DNA from: an uncultured Pseudomonadota bacterium | Lineage (GTDB): Bacteria > Myxococcota_A > UBA796 > GCA-2862545 | Length of the DNA stretch: 5,633 bases | Direction: 5' to 3' | Assembly: GCA_937891875.1 (NCBI GenBank) | Contig: CALATR010000702.1 | Span: forward strand, 1 to 5,633 | Shown: positions 1 to 5,632 of the stretch, piece by piece | How positions within the stretch are numbered: the stretch's first letter is position 1 | Layout of the letters: each line of letters begins with the position of its first letter | Translations under genes and position numbers: made by a program | Notes under the pieces: generated by a model | Database searches by the model: none | Told to the model about the DNA's origin: nothing | Seen by the model: only the letters and a program-made list of their open reading frames with translations

Positions 1-565
1 CCTCGAGAGGGCCGGCGGGTCCGATCTGGAACTCCCACTGGCCGGGCATGACCTCGGCGTTCACCCCGGAGAGCTTCAGGCCGGCGGCGAGGCAGGCGCG
101 CATGTGCTCCTCGACGATCGGGCGACCGAAGACCTCGTCGGAGCCGACGCCGCAGTAGAACGGACCCTGGGGTGCGGGGTAGCCGCGCTCCGGCCAGCCG
201 AGGGGACGGCCGTCCTGGAACATCGTGTACTCCTGCTCCATGCCGTACCAGGCCTCCTGGTCGGCGTGGCGCTCGGCCACCTCGCGCAGGGGGGCGCGGG
301 TGTTGGTGGAGTGCGGCTGGTCGTTGGCGTCGTAGACCTCGCACAGGACGAGCTTCGCGTCGCCGCCGCGGATGGGGTCGTCGCAGACGAAGACGGGCTT
401 GAGGATGCAGTCCGACTCGTGGCCGACGGCCTGGTTGGTCGAGGAGCCGTCGAAGCCCCAGTCGGGGAGCTCGGTGGTGCCGTCTTCGACGATCTTGGTC
501 TTGGAACGCAGGGTCTTGGTCGGGCGACTGCCGTCGACCCAGATGTACTCGGCCTGGAAGGACAT
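1..565 (-). CDS. glnII: Type II (eukaryotic-type) glutamine synthetase, N-terminal part, runs off the window
   Basis: Glutamine synthetase makes glutamine from glutamate, ammonia and ATP in the cytoplasm. The 188 visible codons start MSFQAEYIWVDG, the usual N-terminus of the short GSII family found in eukaryotes, rhizobia and actinobacteria. The beta-grasp domain carries DWGFDGSSTNQA (residues 35-46). The catalytic domain begins with WYGMEQEY (106-113), whose E110 and E112 match metal-binding glutamates, followed by GPFYCGVG (134-141) and NAEVMPGQWEFQIGP (169-183), with E171 and E178 in the other metal-ligand positions. The longer GSI enzymes do not share this spacing. The ATP-binding remainder lies left of position 1. 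The ATG at 565-563 is preferred because GGAG (574-571) lies 5 nt upstream and homologues begin here. It follows an intrinsic terminator, so it probably has its own promoter. Family assignment is firm; the complete length cannot be seen. Confidence 0.95.
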   Translation of the reverse strand, partial: MSFQAEYIWVDGSRPTKTLRSKTKIVEDGTTELPDWGFDGSSTNQAVGHESDCILKPVFVCDDPIRGGDAKLVLCEVYDANDQPHSTNTRAPLREVAERHADQEAWYGMEQEYTMFQDGRPLGWPERGYPAPQGPFYCGVGSDEVFGRPIVEEHMRACLAAGLKLSGVNAEVMPGQWEFQIGPAGPLE

Positions 566-609
566 GGGAACTCCAATGGAGTGGGGGGCGGATGGAAGGA
601 CAAAGGGGA

Positions 610-621
610 CTGCCGCGGCAG
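610..621. promoter_or_regulatory. Perfect 12-bp palindrome in the glnII leader
   Basis: CTGCCGCGGCAG reads identically on both strands and lies 45 nt upstream of the glnII start codon, between the terminator of the preceding gene group and the glnII Shine-Dalgarno. A second, interrupted inverted repeat adjoins it (GCCAT at 621-625 and ATGGC at 633-637). Such symmetry is typical of operators bound by dimeric regulators, and glutamine synthetase genes are commonly nitrogen-regulated. No known binding motif is recognised, and a palindrome of this composition could arise by chance in GC-rich DNA. I could not identify convincing sigma70 or sigma54 promoter elements here. Confidence 0.35.
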
Positions 622-639
622 CCATGATGCTGATGGCCC

Positions 640-673
640 AAACACGAAAAGGACCGTCCTCGACGGACGATCC
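640..673 (-). terminator. Rho-independent terminator closing the amidase / small-protein gene group
   Basis: On the minus strand GGATCGTCC (673-665) pairs with GGACGGTCC (659-651) across a 5-nt loop. This gives a 9-bp stem with one G-U wobble. It is directly followed by TTTTCGTGTTT (650-640), an interrupted U-tract. It begins 27 nt after the TAG of the 128-aa gene and lies ahead of glnII. Stem, loop and T-run are all in the correct order for transcription from right to left, so it should separate glnII from the genes upstream. Confidence 0.85.
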
Positions 674-700
674 ACGTGGTTGAGGGCCGACTTCCTGGAC

Positions 701-1087
701 CTAGAAGTCGTCCCTTCGGACGTATTGCTCCTCCAGCGTGTCCGCGACGGCGGCCACACGGCTCACGACGAGGTCGAAGTCGTCGAGGTGGAGGTGCTCG
801 AGCAGCATGTTGTAGACCGCGAGGTAGACGTCGCCGGAGAGCGCCACGGTGGCGAGGGGAAGCTCGCTGTTCTTCTTGAGCAGGGTCTCGGCGTCGATGT
901 CGTCCTTGCGCGCGAAGGGCGACTTGAACTCGACCATGTCCTTGCCGAACGCCTCGAACCGCCGGATCACGATCTTCTGCTTGCGCCCGTCTCCGTACAC
1001 CCAGACCATCGACATCATCGAGGGCTGGTCGTCCTCGAGGGTGTACTTGCCGCGGGTGTACTCCTGAAGCTGGGTCCAGCTGGGCAT
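701..1087 (-). CDS. 128-aa small protein, paralog of its upstream neighbour; possible YbjN / type III chaperone-like fold
   Basis: This is a small soluble protein with no signal peptide or membrane segment. I do not recognise it firmly. The order of elements (helix, beta strands such as SMVWVYGDG and QKIVIRRFEAFG, then DAETLLKKN, a strand pair TVALSGDVYLAV, and a final helix LVVSRVAAVADTLEE) resembles YbjN-domain and CesT-like type III secretion chaperones; that is inference from fold pattern only. It is clearly homologous to the preceding gene: residues 43-120 share R..AFG, MVEF.S.F, D.DAE.LL, LP, VAL.G, YL.V, LE.L and RV...AD.LE. Both proteins end in Asp-x-Phe. Pairing of similar proteins suggests a heterodimer or subfunctionalised duplicates. 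The ATG at 1087 has GGAG (1099-1096) 8 nt upstream. The gene starts 27 nt after the preceding stop and is followed by a terminator, so it is the last gene of the group. Confidence 0.85.
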   Translation of the reverse strand: MPSWTQLQEYTRGKYTLEDDQPSMMSMVWVYGDGRKQKIVIRRFEAFGKDMVEFKSPFARKDDIDAETLLKKNSELPLATVALSGDVYLAVYNMLLEHLHLDDFDLVVSRVAAVADTLEEQYVRRDDF

Positions 1088-1114
1088 CTGTGGGGCTCCA
1101 AGCAGGTGTTTGGC

Positions 1115-1510
1115 CTAGAAGCGGTCGCTCCCGCTGCGGCCTTCGAGTACGTCGGCGAGGAGGCTAACCCGCGTCAGCATCCGCACCACTGCCTCTTCCG
1201 ACAGGTCCTCGAGGGCGTCCTTCTGGGCGACGACCAGGTAGCGCCCGTGCAGGGCGACCGCACCCACCGGCAGGCGGAGCGACTCGACCAGCAGGGACTC
1301 GGCGTCGTAGTCGCCGATCTCACCGAACGCGCTGCGGAACTCGACCATGGTCGTACCGAAGGCGCGGTAGCGGGAGAGCATGACCCGCTGGGCCCGGCGC
1401 TGGCCCTCGGCGCTGTCTCGCGAGATGGTGACGGCGAGCTCGTCCTCCTGGTCGACGTCCAGGCCGAACTCCTCCTGGAGGCGGGTGCGCAGGGCTTCCC
1501 AGTCGGCCAT
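1115..1510 (-). CDS. 131-aa small protein, first of a tandem paralogous pair; possible YbjN / type III chaperone-like fold
   Basis: This is a cytoplasmic-looking, acidic small protein starting MADWEALRTRLQEEFG, an amphipathic helix. A strand-rich middle (ELAVTISRD, RRAQRVMLSRYRAFG) and the block shared with the downstream gene follow (TMVEFRSAF, DYDAESLL, LPVGAVALHG, YLVV, LEDL, TRVSLLADVLEG; residues 47-124). By eye roughly 34 of about 78 aligned positions are identical between the two. It ends in SDRF, matching the DDF end of its partner. The start at 1510 is chosen over an upstream in-frame ATG at 1543 because GAGGAG (1520-1515) lies 4 nt before it and the extra 11 residues (MLPSRSPPRRP) have no counterpart. 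It lies 50 nt after the 38-codon gene and 27 nt before its paralog, consistent with cotranscription. The chaperone or regulator role is conjecture. Confidence 0.83.
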   Translation of the reverse strand: MADWEALRTRLQEEFGLDVDQEDELAVTISRDSAEGQRRAQRVMLSRYRAFGTTMVEFRSAFGEIGDYDAESLLVESLRLPVGAVALHGRYLVVAQKDALEDLSEEAVVRMLTRVSLLADVLEGRSGSDRF

Positions 1511-1560
1511 CGGTCTCCTCGGGGGCGAGCGGCTCGGGAGCATCTCGAACCGCAGTCGGT

Positions 1561-1677
1561 CTAATCGGCGATCCGGGCCTGCGACAGGTACGCCATCAGG
1601 CGGAGGAGGGCGCGGAGCTCTTCGAGCCGGGCGGCGACGGCGGCCGGGGAGAGGTGCAGCTCGCCGACGAGGTCCAT
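1561..1677 (-). CDS. Possible 38-aa helical small protein between the amidase and the paralogous pair
   Basis: An ATG at 1677-1675 opens a frame that runs 38 codons to TAG at 1563-1561. It begins MDLVGELHLSPAAVAARLEE and ends MAYLSQARIAD. Thirty-five of the 37 codons after the start end in G or C, and the heptad-like Leu/Ala pattern predicts an amphipathic helix, so it reads like real protein rather than noise. It begins 20 nt after the amidase stop and stops 50 nt before the next gene, filling what would otherwise be an unusually long gap inside a tight gene group. The Shine-Dalgarno is weak (GAGG about 12 nt or AGG about 9 nt upstream), so translational coupling to the amidase is possible. 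There is no signal peptide or membrane span. I recognise no family. The frame could still be chance in GC-rich DNA. Confidence 0.55.
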   Translation of the reverse strand: MDLVGELHLSPAAVAARLEELRALLRLMAYLSQARIAD

Positions 1678-1697
1678 GGTCGGAGCCTACCTCGGCG

Positions 1698-4511
1698 TCA
1701 GCGCCGCCGCCGCGCCCACAGCAGCACCACCAGAGGCAGGAACGCGATCCCCAGCGGGGCGCTGCTGGACTGGCAGCCGCAGCCCCGACCGTCGCCGATG
1801 CGGGTGCGCGGGTCGGCGACGAGGCCGTCCGTGTCGATGTCCCCGGTGTCCCCGGTGTCGCCCGGGTCGGTGATGTCGGGCGGGGTGTAGTCGGGGGCGA
1901 GGGCGCCGAGCACGCGGACGGCGACCTCCCCGCGCAGGTCGTCGCCCCGTCCGGCGCCGCCGTGGATCGCCTCGAAGGGCACGCCGAACATGGCGACCCG
2001 ATCGCCGAGTGCTGCCGCGGTGCCGCCGGTCCCGTAGGTGGCGATCACCTCGCGGTCGGTCTGCAGGACGTCGGGCCACTCGACCGGGTAGGGCGCATCC
2101 TGGGCGGTGAACGCCAGGTCCAGGCCGGCGAGCAGCCCGACACCCGCGGCCGCTTCCGTGCCGGCGTCGTCGTCGGCGAGCCCAGCGCCGAGCACGTCCG
2201 CGGCGAACGCCTTGTCCGACGCGCTGCCCTTCTCGTCCAGGTCCCACAGGACCTCGGCGCCGCTCACCCACAGGGCGCCGCCGCCCTCCCAGTAGCTGCG
2301 CAGGGCCTGCTGCTGGGCCGTGCTCACGGTCTCGTCGACCGTGCTCTCCTCGCCGGTCGCCCAGATGACGACCCGGTAGCGCGACAGGTCGAGATCCTCG
2401 ATGGCCTCGTCACTGACGCTGTCGAACGGCCAGCCCGCCGCGGAGACCGCCCGTCCGTGGGGCACGGCGATGTCGCCCGGGTTGATGCGCCAGGTGCGCA
2501 TGCGCCGCACCGAGCCGATCTGCCACTCGGCGTCCTCCCACTCCAGCTGGCCGGTCTCGAACCGGTCGAACGCGTCGACGATGAGGACGGCGGGCTCGCC
2601 ATCGGGGCTGCGCAGGGCGCCGACCGCCTCCGACGCGAAGGACAGCCCGCCCTCGTTGGTCGCGACCACTCGGGCGAAGATCCTCTTTCCAGGCTCGGTA
2701 TCGAGCGTCGTGCGCGTGCCGGTGACGGCGAAGCCCTCGTCCCAGGCGAGGCCGTCGGGGGACGTCTGCACGAGGTAGCCGGTGGGCGCGTCGCCGTAGG
2801 GGGCGCCGGTGGGGCCGGGTGCCCAGGAGAGCTCGAGCTGGCCGCCGTCTCCGTGCACGAGCGACAGCGAGACGGGCGGCTCGGGCAGGTAGTGCGGGGT
2901 CTCACCGTCGCGCTCGGCGAAGTAGCGGACGATGCCGCGGTACATCGCCCGCGAGGCGTCCAGCCGGAAGCCCGGGTGCTTCAGGTAGGTGATGTCGGTG
3001 GCGTTGTCGTGGAAGGCGAGCTCCACGAGCACCGCGGGCATCTCGTTGTTGTGGCCCGGATTCACCTCGGCAAACGCCGCCTTCTTCACACCGCGGTCCA
3101 GCCATCCGGGCTCCCAGTTGCGCTGGAAGCTGTCGACCATCTCCTCCTGCACCGCCCAGGCGAGGTCCTCGGACCCGGCGTACGCGGCCCCCTGGCTGCC
3201 CTCGTAGACGTAGGTGACAGTGCCCCGCGCCGAGCCGTTGGCGGTCGCGTTGCTGTGCCACGACAGGTAGACCGCGTCTTCGCCGCTCGGGTGCTCCCAG
3301 TCCGCCCAGCGCGACCGGGAGGGCGGGTCGGAGCCGTCGTTGTCGTCGTTGTACGGGTCGTACACCGAGGCGGGGGCGCCGTTGTACTGGGTGCCGTGGA
3401 TCGCCGCCTCCTCCCAGCGCGGGCGGTCGGTGACCCGGCCGTTGCGCTCGACCACGCCGAGTCCGCCGCCGATGCGCACGGCGTCGACCGACAGGGTGGC
3501 TCCTCGGTCGGACGAGTCGGCGATGAGCTCGACCTTCAGGGGGGAGTCCCCGGACAGCCACAGCTGCTCGACGTACTGCCAGGTGGAGCCGTGCACGCGC
3601 TGGTCGTAGGTGCGGTCGATGACCCCGCCCGGATGGGTGATCCGGTAGTGGGCGTCCGACGCGTTGCCAGGGTCGGAGTCCCAGGAGACGTAGACGGCGT
3701 AGACGCCATCCTCGGGGGCCTGCAGGCTCCAGGTGGCGGTCGCGCCCGAGCTGGCGTCGACCACCCGGGTGCCGCCGCTGCGGAAGGGGTTGACGCCGTA
3801 GGGGTAGGTGGACCGGCGGCCCCACCCGGCGGCCCCGTCGCTGAAGCTGCCGGACTCGGTGTACCCGGCCTCCCCGTCGTCCACGATCACCGCGTTGGGC
3901 TGGTGGTCGCGCTCCTTGGCGGTGAACACGGCAGCGCCCGAGTTCTCCAGGTAGATGGCCAGGAACTGGTTGAGTGCCTCCGGGTTGTGGAAGTCCTCGA
4001 CCGTGTCGAAGAGGTTGCCGCGCTGGGTGGTGTAGCGACCGAGCGTCTCCGCCCAGTGCAGGCCGTGGCACTGGGACAGGTAGATGGCCTTGCCCGACAG
4101 CGCGCCATCGGCGGCGCCGGGGTGGTCGACCGGGCGTCCGCGGAGCGCCTGCTCCTTCTCCGGCACCGGCGGAGGCGGGGGCAGGAGGTCCTCCAGGCGG
4201 GTCAGGCCATGGGGGCCGTCCACCAGCGGATCGACGACCAGGGTGTCCGCCGGCGCGCGGGCAGCGAGGGCCTCCAGCGTCAGCGCGATCTCGTCTGCGG
4301 TCGGAGGCACGTCGGGACGGGGCAGCACCGGGCGCCAGGCGCCGTCGGCCGCGACCGGAGCCAGCACCACCTGGGGCGCGTCGACGTCCCACAGCGGCTC
4401 GGGGGCGGCGATGCCCACCGGGACGACGTCGTCGGGGGGGACGTCCTCCTTGTCCGGCTCGGCACCGTGGGCGGGCAGGGCGATCAGCGCGAGCAGGGAG
4501 AGGAGGCGCAT
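1698..4511 (-). CDS. Secreted N-acetylmuramoyl-L-alanine amidase (Amidase_3 type) with golvesin-like insert and MYXO-CTERM tail
   Basis: This 937-aa exported protein should cleave the bond between N-acetylmuramic acid and L-alanine in peptidoglycan. Residues 1-17 (MRLLSLLALIALPAHGA) are a signal peptide; a Pro-rich linker (111-117) follows. The Amidase_3 fold starts at GKAIYLSQCHG (H149, zinc) and continues through VEDFHNPEALNQFLAIYLENSGA (E172, likely zinc) to FTAKERD (202). A golvesin/Xly carbohydrate-binding-like domain (about 205-349, ending VDAVRIGGG) interrupts it. The amidase resumes with YLSWHSNA (H419, zinc) and VLVELAFHDN (E497, catalytic). An FnIII-like domain (about 545-633) and a GATase-like domain (about 640-873) follow. 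The tail has GDTGDTGD, GCGC (910-913), a hydrophobic run and RRRR, the MYXO-CTERM signal. The start at 4511 is set by the signal peptide and by GGGGA just upstream; a longer frame to 4793 overlaps rsgA and is rejected. The same order of domains is known from Bacteroidetes proteins often labelled xanthan lyase, from memory. Likely the first gene of the group. Confidence 0.9.
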   Translation of the reverse strand: MRLLSLLALIALPAHGAEPDKEDVPPDDVVPVGIAAPEPLWDVDAPQVVLAPVAADGAWRPVLPRPDVPPTADEIALTLEALAARAPADTLVVDPLVDGPHGLTRLEDLLPPPPPVPEKEQALRGRPVDHPGAADGALSGKAIYLSQCHGLHWAETLGRYTTQRGNLFDTVEDFHNPEALNQFLAIYLENSGAAVFTAKERDHQPNAVIVDDGEAGYTESGSFSDGAAGWGRRSTYPYGVNPFRSGGTRVVDASSGATATWSLQAPEDGVYAVYVSWDSDPGNASDAHYRITHPGGVIDRTYDQRVHGSTWQYVEQLWLSGDSPLKVELIADSSDRGATLSVDAVRIGGGLGVVERNGRVTDRPRWEEAAIHGTQYNGAPASVYDPYNDDNDGSDPPSRSRWADWEHPSGEDAVYLSWHSNATANGSARGTVTYVYEGSQGAAYAGSEDLAWAVQEEMVDSFQRNWEPGWLDRGVKKAAFAEVNPGHNNEMPAVLVELAFHDNATDITYLKHPGFRLDASRAMYRGIVRYFAERDGETPHYLPEPPVSLSLVHGDGGQLELSWAPGPTGAPYGDAPTGYLVQTSPDGLAWDEGFAVTGTRTTLDTEPGKRIFARVVATNEGGLSFASEAVGALRSPDGEPAVLIVDAFDRFETGQLEWEDAEWQIGSVRRMRTWRINPGDIAVPHGRAVSAAGWPFDSVSDEAIEDLDLSRYRVVIWATGEESTVDETVSTAQQQALRSYWEGGGALWVSGAEVLWDLDEKGSASDKAFAADVLGAGLADDDAGTEAAAGVGLLAGLDLAFTAQDAPYPVEWPDVLQTDREVIATYGTGGTAAALGDRVAMFGVPFEAIHGGAGRGDDLRGEVAVRVLGALAPDYTPPDITDPGDTGDTGDIDTDGLVADPRTRIGDGRGCGCQSSSAPLGIAFLPLVVLLWARRRR
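1701..1784 (-). other. MYXO-CTERM surface-sorting signal of the amidase
   Basis: Codons 910-937 encode GCGC, a hydrophobic stretch (APLGIAFLPLVVLLWA, 918-933) and four terminal arginines. This three-part layout is the MYXO-CTERM signal, which is known to be processed near the cysteine by a myxosortase and leads to display on the outer surface in Myxococcota. Only three cysteines occur in the whole protein: C148 beside the catalytic histidine, and C911 and C913 here. The signal argues for surface anchoring and for the taxonomic placement. Confidence 0.85.
1824..1862 (-). repeat. 9-nt tandem units encoding an Asp-Thr-Gly linker
   Basis: Near-identical 9-nt units (TCCCCGGTG and variants on the plus strand) encode GDTGDTGDIDTDG (residues 884-896) just before the MYXO-CTERM signal. 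Asp-Thr-Gly runs of variable length are common before such C-terminal anchors and act as a flexible spacer. The short repeat could change length by replication slippage while staying in frame. Confidence 0.6.
3465..3899 (-). other. Golvesin-like domain inserted in the amidase catalytic domain
   Basis: Residues about 205-349 of the amidase follow the golvesin/Xly CBD-like pattern. They open with VIVDDGEAGYTESGSF, pass through TATWSLQAPEDGVYAVYVSW, DAHYRITHPGG, DQRVHGSTWQYV and LKVELI, and end SVDAVRIGGG. Such modules are beta-sandwich, probably carbohydrate-binding. This one lies between the first half of the Amidase_3 fold (zinc ligands H149 and probably E172) and the second (H419, E497), so the insert is nested rather than appended. 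Boundaries are by eye. Confidence 0.7.
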
Positions 4512-4552
4512 GGTGTCCCCGAAAAACGACAGGTGCGTCAGAAAGGGGCGGC

Positions 4553-4581
4553 GATGTACCTCGGACTTCGAGGGTTGTCGA
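4553..4581 (-). promoter_or_regulatory. Candidate sigma70-type promoter for the amidase group
   Basis: On the minus strand TCGACA (4581-4576) matches five of six bases of the TTGACA -35 box. A 17-nt spacer leads to TACATC (4558-4553), a poor -10 box with three of six matches. Transcription would start near 4546, about 35 nt before the amidase ATG. The interval also holds an 8-bp direct repeat TCGAGGGT (plus strand, 4568-4575 and 4578-4585) and a small inverted repeat CCTCG/CGAGG (4559-4573), which could bind a regulator. The weak -10 keeps confidence low. Confidence 0.3.
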
Positions 4582-4609
4582 GGGTGACCGCCCGCTGCGG
4601 CGGCCACCC
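4582..4609 (-). terminator. Strong hairpin after rsgA, lacking a U-tract
   Basis: On the minus strand GGGTGGCCGCC (4609-4599) pairs with GGCGGTCACCC (4592-4582) over a 6-nt loop: 11 bp with a single G-U wobble. It begins 8 nt after the rsgA stop codon. No T-run follows, so it is not a classical intrinsic terminator; it may pause polymerase or protect the rsgA 3' end. Its position right after one gene and before a possible promoter supports a transcript boundary here. Confidence 0.45.
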
Positions 4610-4617
4610 GCGTCTGT

Positions 4618-5622
4618 TCACCAGCGGTCCGTCTTGTGGGAGCGGACCATCTTGGTGAACGCCTTGGACTCGGCGCGCATCCGAGCCTGGCGCTGGCGCT
4701 TCTCCTGCCAGGCCACCTCCCGACCGAGCTTGCGCCAGGCGGCGAGGCGCACCTCGGACAGGCTGCCGTCCTCGATGGCCTCGACGACCGCACAGCCGGG
4801 CTCGCTGTCGTGTCCGCAGTCGCGGAACTGGCAGCGCTCGGCGAGGGCGACGATGTCGCTGAACGCCTCGTCGAGTCCGTCGCCGTCCCACAGCGCGAGC
4901 TGTCGCAGGCCCGGGCTGTCGAGGATCACGCCGCCACCGGGGAGCACGATCAGCTCCCGCCGGGTGGTGGTGTGCTTGCCCCGGTCGTCAGACTCGCGCT
5001 GGGCCCGTACTTCCTGGCGTTCTTCGCCGAGGAGGGCGTTGACGAGCGACGACTTGCCGACGCCCGAGGTGCCCAGGAGCACGCCGGTGCGACCCGGTCC
5101 GAGGAAGCGCTGCAGGTCCTCGATGCCGAGGTCGAGGGTGGCGCTGGTCACGACGACGGGTACGCCGGGCAGGCTGGCGTCGAGCTGGCGCAGGTAGCGG
5201 CCCTGGCCGGCCAGATCGAGGTCGGCCTTGGTGAGCACGGTCACCACCTCGACGCCGCTGCTGGCGACGGCGGCGTGCAGGCGGATGAGGCGCTTGTCGT
5301 TGAAGTCGCGGTTCATGGACGTCACCAGGAACGCCACGTCGACGTTGGCGGCCAGCAGCTGCTCGTCGACGGATGCGGACGCGGACTGGCGGCGCAGCAC
5401 GCTCCGGCGCTCGAGCACGCGCAGCACGGCCTCGCCATCGTGGGTGACGAAGTCGCCGGTGGTGACGGACATCTCGCCGGGCACGCGCAGGCGGACGTCG
5501 CCGGGCAGCACGTCGACGGCGCCGCGGTGGGTGGTCATGACCCGGGCGAGCTGCTCGCCGGGAGAGATGGAGTGAAGGCGCTCGGGGCTTCCGCCGAGCT
5601 GGAGCAGGGTGTCGGAGTCCAA
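4618..5622 (-). CDS. rsgA: Ribosome small-subunit-dependent GTPase A (RsgA/YjeQ)
   Basis: RsgA is a cytoplasmic GTPase that checks and releases assembly factors from the maturing 30S ribosomal subunit. The 334 residues are typical for the family. An OB-fold (about 25-75) precedes a circularly permuted GTPase with motifs in the order G4 TKAD (131-134), G5 TSA (159-161), G1/P-loop GTSGVGKSS (184-192), G2 GKHTTTRREL (215-224) and G3 DSPG (235-238). A C-terminal zinc-binding segment has C264, C269, H271 and C277. A basic tail (KRQRQARMR) follows, fitting RNA contact. The TTG at 5622-5620 is taken as start because GGGAGGG lies 5 nt upstream; the first in-frame ATG is residue 29, inside or next to the OB-fold. 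The gene is followed by a hairpin and a 106-nt gap, so it is probably a separate unit from the amidase. Confidence 0.96.
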   Translation of the reverse strand: MDSDTLLQLGGSPERLHSISPGEQLARVMTTHRGAVDVLPGDVRLRVPGEMSVTTGDFVTHDGEAVLRVLERRSVLRRQSASASVDEQLLAANVDVAFLVTSMNRDFNDKRLIRLHAAVASSGVEVVTVLTKADLDLAGQGRYLRQLDASLPGVPVVVTSATLDLGIEDLQRFLGPGRTGVLLGTSGVGKSSLVNALLGEERQEVRAQRESDDRGKHTTTRRELIVLPGGGVILDSPGLRQLALWDGDGLDEAFSDIVALAERCQFRDCGHDSEPGCAVVEAIEDGSLSEVRLAAWRKLGREVAWQEKRQRQARMRAESKAFTKMVRSHKTDRW

Positions 5623-5627
5623 GGGAC

Positions 5628-5632
5628 CCTCC
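5628..5632 (-). promoter_or_regulatory. Shine-Dalgarno that fixes the TTG start of rsgA
   Basis: The minus strand reads GGGAGGGTCCC immediately before TTG, placing GGAGG at 5632-5628 with a 5-nt spacer. This near-perfect anti-16S match is what supports the non-ATG start. The window ends here, so nothing upstream can be assessed. Confidence 0.75.

Noticed and set aside
566..625. In-frame upstream ATG at 625 giving glnII a 20-residue extension (MAAAAVPFVLPS...)
   Set aside because: There is no Shine-Dalgarno before it, and GSII proteins normally begin at the MSFQAEYIW position, which has GGAG 5 nt upstream.
608..640. A possible sigma54 promoter (TGGC...GC) upstream of glnII
   Set aside because: The GG and GC elements are 8 nt apart rather than the required 10, and the remaining consensus bases do not match.
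1511..1543. Upstream start at 1543 for the 131-aa protein
   Set aside because: The added 11 residues are Pro/Arg-rich, absent from the paralog, and the GAGGAG ribosome site lies between this ATG and the better start at 1510.
104..1564. A 486-codon open frame on the plus strand
   Set aside because: It runs antisense through glnII, a terminator and both paralogs. The composition is low-complexity Leu/Val/Gly/Asp, as expected of the reverse complement of GC-rich genes.
1824..1862. The short 9-nt repeats as a CRISPR-like or mobile-element repeat
   Set aside because: They are in-frame codons for the Asp-Thr-Gly linker, with no spacers or terminal inverted repeats.
1380..4658. A 1092-codon open frame on the plus strand, antisense to the amidase and beyond
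   Set aside because: It is a mirror of the amidase codons: high G/C at third positions removes stops from this antisense frame. Its translation is Gly/Arg/Val/Ala-rich with no domain, and it overlaps four well-supported minus-strand features.
4512..4793. Extension of the amidase frame 94 codons upstream to an ATG at 4793
   Set aside because: It overlaps the C-terminal part of rsgA, is Arg/Ser/Pro-rich shadow sequence, and would bury a clear signal peptide that starts at 4511.
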